A stretch of 12,528 nt of DNA from positions 1 to 12,528 of the forward strand of contig PJRA01000336.1 of NCBI GenBank assembly GCA_016987375.1, read 5' to 3'. The DNA is from Brachionus koreanus (Eukaryota > Rotifera > Eurotatoria > Ploima > Brachionidae). Position 1 is the stretch's first letter. Every line of letters starts with the position of its first letter. This document shows positions 8,201 to 12,528 of this stretch, piece by piece. A program made the translations under genes and the position numbers. The notes beneath the pieces are model-generated. The model had not been told where the DNA came from and did not search any database. It was given only the letters and a program-made list of their open reading frames with translations.

Positions 8201-8793
8201 CAAGAATTTTTGGCTGCAAGATTAACTTATTTAAAAAAATAAATAAAAAGTTAGAAAAAATTTGTAGAATTACTTCAAAATTTAAAATTGAAAATATTTA
8301 CAATTTGTGAGTTGCCTGCATCTTAAAATTAATTAGTTAATGTCTATTTTTCTGTTGTAGATAATTACTTTATGCGAAAAATAGTTAAATGAGTAAAAAT
8401 TTATTAATTTTTAAGGTTTTAATATTCTTTCTTGAGAAACTTAAAAAGAAGTTCAAAAAAGAAAATTAAGCTATAATAAATCTTTATTTAATTTGAAGCA
8501 AAAATTTGATGAATTATCGGAAAAATTAACCAAAACATTAGAAGAAAATAATCAACTTCATTCAAAGTTAGACAAAATTGGTATTAACAATAGCTCTGGC
8601 GAATCTGATGACAACGAACTGTAATTTAATTAATAACTGATTCTTTTCTTTTCTTTAAATATTTTTTAATTTAGACGAAAACAAATTCGCCATCATGCCA
8701 TGTTGGTTTTGGAAGAAAATAAAACACTAAATGATCAAATTGAAGTTCAACACGAACAACTACTTGAAGCCAGAAGAAAAGCCATAATCGAAA
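5260..8793 (+). CDS. CEP89: Centrosomal protein 89 homologue, 5' half, six exons
   Basis: CEP89 is a coiled-coil protein of centriole distal appendages needed for ciliogenesis. Exons: 5260-5307, 5360-6253, 6305-6355, 6410-6493, 8499-8620 and 8675-8793, with GT..AG introns and matching phases (0,0,0,0,2). About 439 codons result, against roughly 780 residues in vertebrate CEP89. The N-terminus has a GFFKKRRG stretch like the basic start of vertebrate CEP89. Residues 17-230 are polar and charged, then heptad-rich. VYRLNVELSDYQ (about 290-301), SLPSRGPIPIWL joined to KYLSPLIAAYDDKMKEKE across two introns, and LVLEENKTLNDQIE in exon 6 are the family's conserved core. The next donor may be GTAATT at 8794, but neither nearby AG restores an open frame before the N at 8890. 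Exon 6 could instead run on to about 8820. The C-terminal coiled coil is absent from the window. Confidence 0.88.
6714..7065. mobile_element. Foldback/MITE-like element, about 350 bp
   Basis: The left arm (6714-6765) and right arm (about 7011-7065) are imperfect inverted copies of some 50 bp, sharing GAGAGT, GAGCAATT and the strong word GGAGCAGAGCA (6742-6752 against TGCTCTGCTCC at 7022-7032). The hexamer AAACTG lies directly outside both ends (6708-6713 and 7066-7071) and is a possible target duplication. The interior is AT-rich without coding sequence. A 6-bp duplication does not point cleanly to one superfamily, so I leave the class open. Confidence 0.6.
7610..8340 (+). pseudogene. Dead mariner transposase in CEP89 intron
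   Basis: The translation shows the mariner layout in shifted frames: AVESNHKISTRQLS (from about 7618) resembles the second helix-turn-helix region, and HDLKDIG the family's PHDL block. CDEKWIYFRNYD holds the first catalytic Asp (codon 7824-7826). KPDQPVVKRGRLDKKVILCAW leads into a stop at 7947-7949 where mariner has a second Trp. PDNAKSH carries the second Asp (8066-8068). SPDLSSSDYHLF carries the third (8161-8163), about 32 residues on, close to the D34D spacing of mariner. Further damage includes a TAA at 8016 and several frameshifts. The DNA-binding N-terminus and any terminal repeats are not recognisable. An old, inactive copy in the same orientation as the host gene. Confidence 0.85.
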
Positions 8794-8889
8794 GTAATTT
8801 GCAAATTTATCGGCAAAATGAAAATAATTTTATATTTTTACATTTTCATATTTTTAGATTTTTTGTGAAATTTTTCAGAAAATTAAAAA

Positions 8890-8890
8890 N
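8890..8890. other. Ambiguous base N at a double gene truncation
   Basis: The only ambiguous base in the window. CEP89 coding sequence ends a short distance to its left and the piggyBac transposase C-terminal domain is cut immediately to its right. It reads as an assembly join or collapsed gap rather than a simple uncalled base. Confidence 0.6.
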
Positions 8891-9994
8891 TGAATTACGT
8901 TTGGTAACTTTCTTTCATGCTCATGAATCGTAAAAAGCTTCTCATGAAAAGAGCTAAAGACAGATACGTTTTTATCTTTACGTCCTTGGTATATAGTTAA
9001 TGTGCAGCCTTTTCCATCTTCATAAAGCTCAGAATTGTATAAATTTTTTTGCTCCTTTACGCAAGTGGGTAGTTCTTTTTTGTTTTTTCTCACTGTACCA
9101 ATAAAAGTTGTCTTCTTCTTCAACAAATTTTCAACCAAAGCATAACTTGAAAAAAAATTATCAGCTGTTACACAGTATCCTTTATTATTGTAAGGTTCAA
9201 TAAGTTTTTCAACAACAAATTCACCCTGGAGTTTGTCATTTTGTCTATCACTCTCTTTGCCTAAGTAAGGAAACCCATTAAGGATATATTTTGTCTCAAC
9301 GTCTGACAGGATCCAACTCTTAATCCCAAACTTATCAGGCTTATTCGGCATATACTGAATAAAAGAACACCGATTCTTGCTTGGCAACAATTGTTCATCA
9401 ACAGTCAGATGTAAATCTGGTCTAAAGCAAGCTTGAGAATTTTCTATAAATTTATCCCAAATTTGGCGAGCCATGCAAAATTTATCAGTTTCCACTCGTT
9501 CTGATACCAATAAAAGCTAATATATCTTCTTTTTTAAATGAAAGATTAGGATTCACAGCTTTCGAATGACAATTGGTACAGTTCAATATTAAATTCAGCA
9601 TTGACATGTCAAAAATCATGAAAAATGCTGACAATTTGGTATCATTTATTTGACGCGTAGCATAGCTTGTTGGTCCAACTTTCTCATTAAAATTTAACTT
9701 CTTTCTAAGACTTGTCTCTTCTCCGTCATTCAATCTTATCCATATCGTTCCATTTTTCGAAGTTTTATCAATGTAAGCTGTTTCTTCGGCATCAGGTTCT
9801 TCATTATCTGAGCCTTCATCCAAGTCATATTCAGAAGTAGGGTGATTTACTGTCTCGATTTCTTCTTCAAAATAATTATCAATTTCATCATTTATCTCAT
9901 ATTCATTATCATCATCATCAGAGACTTCTGATTGAGTATCGTCGACATTTCTAAGACGTTCAAGAGCTTCTAAGGCTGCTTTTCTTCTTGACAT
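8891..9994 (-). pseudogene. piggyBac-family transposase, internally deleted and truncated
   Basis: The reading begins at ATG 9994-9992 with a basic tip (MSRRKAALEALERL) and a long acidic stretch (DDDDNEYE…EEEIET), typical of piggyBac N-termini. It runs to LAFIGI, the start of the DDE domain. At about 9505-9512 the frame shifts and jumps to SERVETDKF, so the family's roughly 80-residue segment between these blocks (the RLIRFD-type region) is deleted. Next come LTVDEQLLPSKNRCSF with the first catalytic Asp, the NKPDKFGIKSW and LNGFPYLGK blocks, and VTADNFFSS with the second Asp. Then FIGTVRKNKKELP follows, and the frame ends at LPNVI against the N, just before the motif that carries the third Asp. 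Not functional as read. Confidence 0.9.
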
Positions 9995-10319
9995 GGTTCA
10001 AAATTTTTTTTTTAATTAGAAGAATTAATTTAAATTAAGTAGAGTTAGGAGTTAAAAGCATAATTAACCATGACTTTAATTTATTTTACAAAAAAAAGAC
10101 AATATTTTTGGAGGGTCCAAAAAACCCCTCTTCGGGTTTAACGTATACATTTTTTTATTAGCATGAAAATAAAATTATTTTGTAATCAAAATTAATTATT
10201 TATATTTTTTTTTATTAGTTTTGATGGAAAAAAAAATTTTCAAAAATGATTAAATTTGTCGAACAAAAAGCAAAAGAAGTACAAAAAAGGGTCGAAAAAA
10301 CCCCTCCGGTTTTTGAGTG
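8891..10319 (-). mobile_element. piggyBac element, one end present, other lost at N
   Basis: The transposase lies inside an element whose transposase-5' end is at 10319. Read on the minus strand, TTAA (10323-10320) is followed by CACTCAAAAACCGGAGGGG, the CAC-starting, TTAA-flanked end expected for piggyBac. A leader of about 325 bp separates this end from the start codon. The opposite end should lie past the missing C-terminal domain and is not found left of the N. The end sequence is unrelated to that of the short element at 1573-1920. Confidence 0.75.
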
Positions 10320-10323
10320 TTAA
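10110..10323. repeat. Duplicated piggyBac end, two TTAA-anchored copies
   Basis: The 18-mers gggtccaaaaaacccctc (10113-10130) and gggtcgaaaaaacccctc (10289-10306) differ at one base and lie in the same orientation. Both are followed by a short GC-containing spacer and TTAA (10138-10141 and 10320-10323). Each is itself nearly palindromic (GGGT..AAAA..ACCCC). The outer copy marks the element end. The inner copy may be a subterminal transposase-binding repeat or a second, nested end. Confidence 0.55.
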
Positions 10324-10772
10324 ATTAAATATTTTCAAATTTTTCAAAATTACAATTTAATGTCTATGCTGTAATTTCAAGTTAAATTTTCAAAACAATT
10401 TCAAAAGCAAAGCAAAGCTTTGGGTAAATGTATGTTGTAGTCCTTTAAATGTCTACAACTGCTTTCTAATCCGAAGTACATTTTAATTGAATTTTATATT
10501 CAATTATAACATTTTTCACTGGGATTTATTTTGAAAAATTCATTCTCATTTTTTCTTCGTATTTTTCCTTTTTCTTTATTTTTCTATTAGGCTAGAAGTG
10601 GCCATTTCTTATAATTTAATAAGTATAATTAAATAAGAAAAAAGTTTTCTTTATTATTATTCTTTAAGGGTTTAAGTAACAGATAGAATTAAGTAGAAGG
10701 CAAAATAAATCTTTTAAAAAATTTAAAATATAGATCCTTAAAAATTTAAGTTATAGATCCTTTTTTTTCCAG
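10324..10772. other. AT-rich stretch without a recognised gene
   Basis: No coding region found. It holds GGCTAGAAGTGGCC (10590-10603), which is the inverse of 399-412, and an imperfect tandem pair of about 24 nt around tatagatcctt (10716-10740 and 10740-10762). The stretch ends with a strong acceptor-like ttttttttccag (10761-10772). If CEP89 continued beyond the piggyBac insertion, its next coiled-coil exons would be expected here or further right; I see none. Confidence 0.45.
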
Positions 10773-11226
10773 CTTCTCATATAATTGATTGTCAGAAGTA
10801 TAATCTTATTTTAGAATGCTCTATTAATTGCGTAAAAAACAATGGAGTTAGATTTTTGAAAAGCTTTTATTTCGAAAAAAAAGACCATCAAGTTGTTTTA
10901 AGTCATTTTGCAAAAGAAAAATGCTCAGAGTTAGAAGAACTGAGAAGCTTTCAATTTGTTTTTTAAGAAGCCCACGATGGCTTTTTATTGAAACTGATCA
11001 TGACACAGATATATTTTATCACGATTTGCCATTTTATTTAAATATTAACAATCTTAAATATAAGCTATTATGCGATACCTTTCATATAACAAATCATTTT
11101 AAAGCCGTTTTTAATATATTAGAATATAACTATGTTATAGATGACCTAAATCCAGAAAAAAAAACTTCTCGTGTTCCAAGAAAGATTAAAATTAAAAATA
11201 TTTTTTGTTTTTTGATCAATGAATAA
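10773..11226 (+). pseudogene. Frameshifted fragment, possible USP/USPL1-like peptidase
   Basis: After the acceptor-like tract, one frame is open from 10773 to a TAA at 10964 (CQKYNLILECSINCVKNNG…, then EKCSELEELRSFQF). An overlapping +1 frame continues from about 10960 to 11224: RSPRWLFIETDHDTDIF, YHDLPFYLNI, LKYKLLCDTFHITNHFKAVF, YNYVIDDL. The two read as one protein with a single frameshift near 10955-10965. The order WLF…LP..I…Y.L…F…HF…DDL resembles the C-terminal half of ubiquitin- or SUMO-specific cysteine peptidases (C19, or USPL1/C98), with the His codon at 11095 and Asp codons at 11140/11143. The catalytic Cys half is not present. Such domains also occur as multicopy transposon-linked proteins. 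The coding nature is fairly convincing; the family is a guess. Confidence 0.4.
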
Positions 11227-11229
11227 AAC

Positions 11230-11638
11230 AAAAGCTTTTACCAAAACTTTTAATACTTTATTTTATGTTCTTTTCATGATGAGTTTCTTTTTAATATAAT
11301 GACCTACTTCCCAACAGATTTCCAGATTCAAACTTTTTTTACTTGAAAGCTTTTTAAAAAAGCTTTGTTCAGTTAAAATTTCAGATTCGAAATCTTTTGG
11401 AAAAGGTGAAGCCAAAAAGGTTACTTATGCGGAAATAGTCTTTAATGAACAAATATTTTTGTCTCTAAGATCTTGAAAAATATTTTAAATGATAATTTGG
11501 AAAATTAACCTTAATTTTGAAATTTAATTTATTTAAAAGTTTAGTTGTATTACATATATATTAATTTTTTTAATGAAATTCACAAATCAATTAAAATAAT
11601 TTTGTCTTAAAAATTTATTTAAATTTAAGATTTAATTT
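11230..11638. other. AT-rich stretch, nothing recognised
   Basis: Follows the stop of the fragment at 11226. No open frame of useful length, repeat pair or RNA signature was seen. It becomes almost pure A/T from about 11470. Confidence 0.5.
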
Positions 11639-11961
11639 TTAAAATAAATAATTCAAAATATAATTTCTTTTTAATAGTAATAAATAAATTATTGAATAAC
11701 AAAAATTTTCTGAAAAATCGCAGTTTTGATCGCTCATATTTAGCTGATCGCATAATTTGGATATAAACATGTTAATAAAGCCTTTTGCGTCCATATTTAA
11801 CAAAATTCAGATTATAACAAATAACTTAGAATAATTCCCCAGTCTTTCTTTATATAATGTTTGACCAAAATCTTTGCTTTAACACTCAAGTTGATTTCAT
11901 TCGTTCCAGATGTCTCGGCATGATAAACTTTGTTAAGATTTTGACCCACATATCTTGGAAG
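11639..11961 (-). other. Two exon-like minus-strand frames, unassigned
   Basis: On the minus strand a good acceptor (ttttttctgcttag, ending at 11962) precedes a 49-codon open stretch, 11961 to 11815, with a TAA at 11814-11812. It reads LPRYVGQNLNKVYHAETSGT and on to KAKILVKHYIKKDWG, a varied composition unlike random AT-rich translation. In another frame, ATG at 11794 opens 51 codons (MDAKGFINMFISKLCDQLNM…) to 11639, degenerating into Leu/Ile/Tyr-rich sequence after about residue 34. They may be consecutive pieces of one gene with a frameshift or unseen short intron, or debris of a repeat. I do not recognise either. Confidence 0.25.
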
Positions 11962-12386
11962 CTAAGCAGAAAAAATTTAACTGGAGTCTACACAACACTT
12001 GTTGGCTCAATCAAAGAAATGTCCTAAACCAACCTACAGAAGTTACAAGTTCTACAGAATACATCTTTTTATCAATTTATCAAATTATATATATTTTATG
12101 TAAATCAATTTATCTTTTACGATAGCACAACCCCTCGATCCAATTTTTTAGTTTCCTCGAGTAACAAAAAATTGAAAAGATCGATTCTCGGCAAACAAAC
12201 CTCTTTAAAAGTACATTAAAAACTTATTATATCTCCAAAAACAATTGGATTTTATTTGTTATACAGGATTAAATTGATAATTTCAATGAAAGCTCAAGAA
12301 GTACTGAATCCTAAACCTCTCTTTGAAAAGTCTTCTCCAATGGACTTCTTATATACTGTAATTCGTTAAAAACATTTCTATTATAT
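11962..12386. other. AT-rich stretch, nothing firmly supported
   Basis: Somewhat less AT-rich in 11980-12060 and 12120-12200, where short minus-strand frames (MYSVELVTSVGW; FCYSRKLKNWIEGLCYRKR) look faintly protein-like and could be exons of whatever lies at 11639-11961. No shared splice phase or family match lets me call them. Confidence 0.3.
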
Positions 12387-12388
12387 TA

Positions 12389-12528
12389 ACGGGTGATGCA
12401 TAAGTAAATGGACAAAATTAAAAGCCAATATTTTTCTGATGTAAAGAATTTATTTTTCAATAGAATTATGATTTTAAATTAATGAAAAAACTCCATTCTG
12501 ACAATTTTTCGGAGCTTTGCTTTGACCT
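12389..12528. mobile_element. Probable left end of a Tc1/mariner-type element, cut by window
   Basis: TA (12387-12388) is followed by ACGGGTGATGCATAAGTAAA and then TGGACA. This fits the general look of Tc1/mariner ends, which follow a TA target and often carry cataagta..tggaca-like words within the first 30 bp. The rest (to 12528) has no readable transposase. A partial inverse match, TGTCCATTTACT, is at 55-66. The other end would lie outside the window, so this call rests on one end only. Confidence 0.35.

Larger units (their letters stand above)
6494..8498 (+). other. CEP89 intron 4, expanded by transposon insertions
   Basis: The donor is a strong CAG|GTACGT (6491-6499). The acceptor is …tttaatttgaag before CAA at 8499, and the phase is 0 on both sides, joining NLFQ to QKFDELSEKL. 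At 2005 nt it is nearly forty times longer than the gene's other introns (51-54 nt). It contains a foldback element (6714-7065), a mariner pseudogene (about 7610-8340) and AT-rich filler, including a duplicated aaatttagtattttt (about 7508-7541). Confidence 0.8.

Noticed and set aside
1..12528. CRISPR arrays, operons, ribosome binding sites or bacterial mobile elements
   Set aside because: No regularly spaced repeats. Spliced animal gene structure and eukaryotic transposon families show this is nuclear eukaryotic DNA.

Overview
This is a strongly AT-rich eukaryotic window. It carries an intron-containing animal gene embedded in degenerate transposable elements, which points to an invertebrate metazoan with a compact-intron, A+T-biased genome. 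I cannot name the phylum from the sequence. All recognisable reading frames use the standard code.

Layout. 1-1570 is AT-rich intergenic DNA with small foldbacks. 1573-1920 is a short TTAA-flanked element with piggyBac-style ends. 2044-3680 is a dead non-LTR retrotransposon reverse transcriptase fragment (CR1/Jockey/L2-like). It is split by a 1040-bp non-autonomous DNA element (2536-3575) with about 80-bp terminal inverted repeats, an exact 9-bp target duplication, arrays of GCGGAA-type motifs at both ends, and a remnant of a PHD-like zinc finger inside. 3780-4260 is a block of different base composition with no convincing protein. 4632-4829 is an unassigned open frame.

5260-8793 holds the 5' half of a gene I recognise as CEP89 (centrosomal protein 89 / CCDC123): six exons whose joined product carries the family's most conserved central segment. 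Four of its introns are only 51-54 nt. The fifth, 6494-8498, is 2005 nt and contains a foldback element and a dead mariner transposase. Just after exon 6 there is a single N at 8890. To its right a piggyBac transposase pseudogene lies on the minus strand and is cut at the same N. Both CEP89 and the transposase therefore lose their C-terminal halves at one point, which suggests a collapsed gap or misjoin.

10320-12528 continues as AT-rich DNA. It contains a frameshifted fragment that may be a cysteine-peptidase-like (USP/USPL1-type) domain, weak exon-like frames on the minus strand, and at the right edge the probable first bases of a Tc1/mariner-type element.

The only host gene I can support is CEP89. 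Everything else recognisable is selfish DNA or its debris. I did not find an operon-like or defence-like system. The most informative structures are the nested element with its exact boundaries and the tiny-intron/bloated-intron contrast in CEP89.
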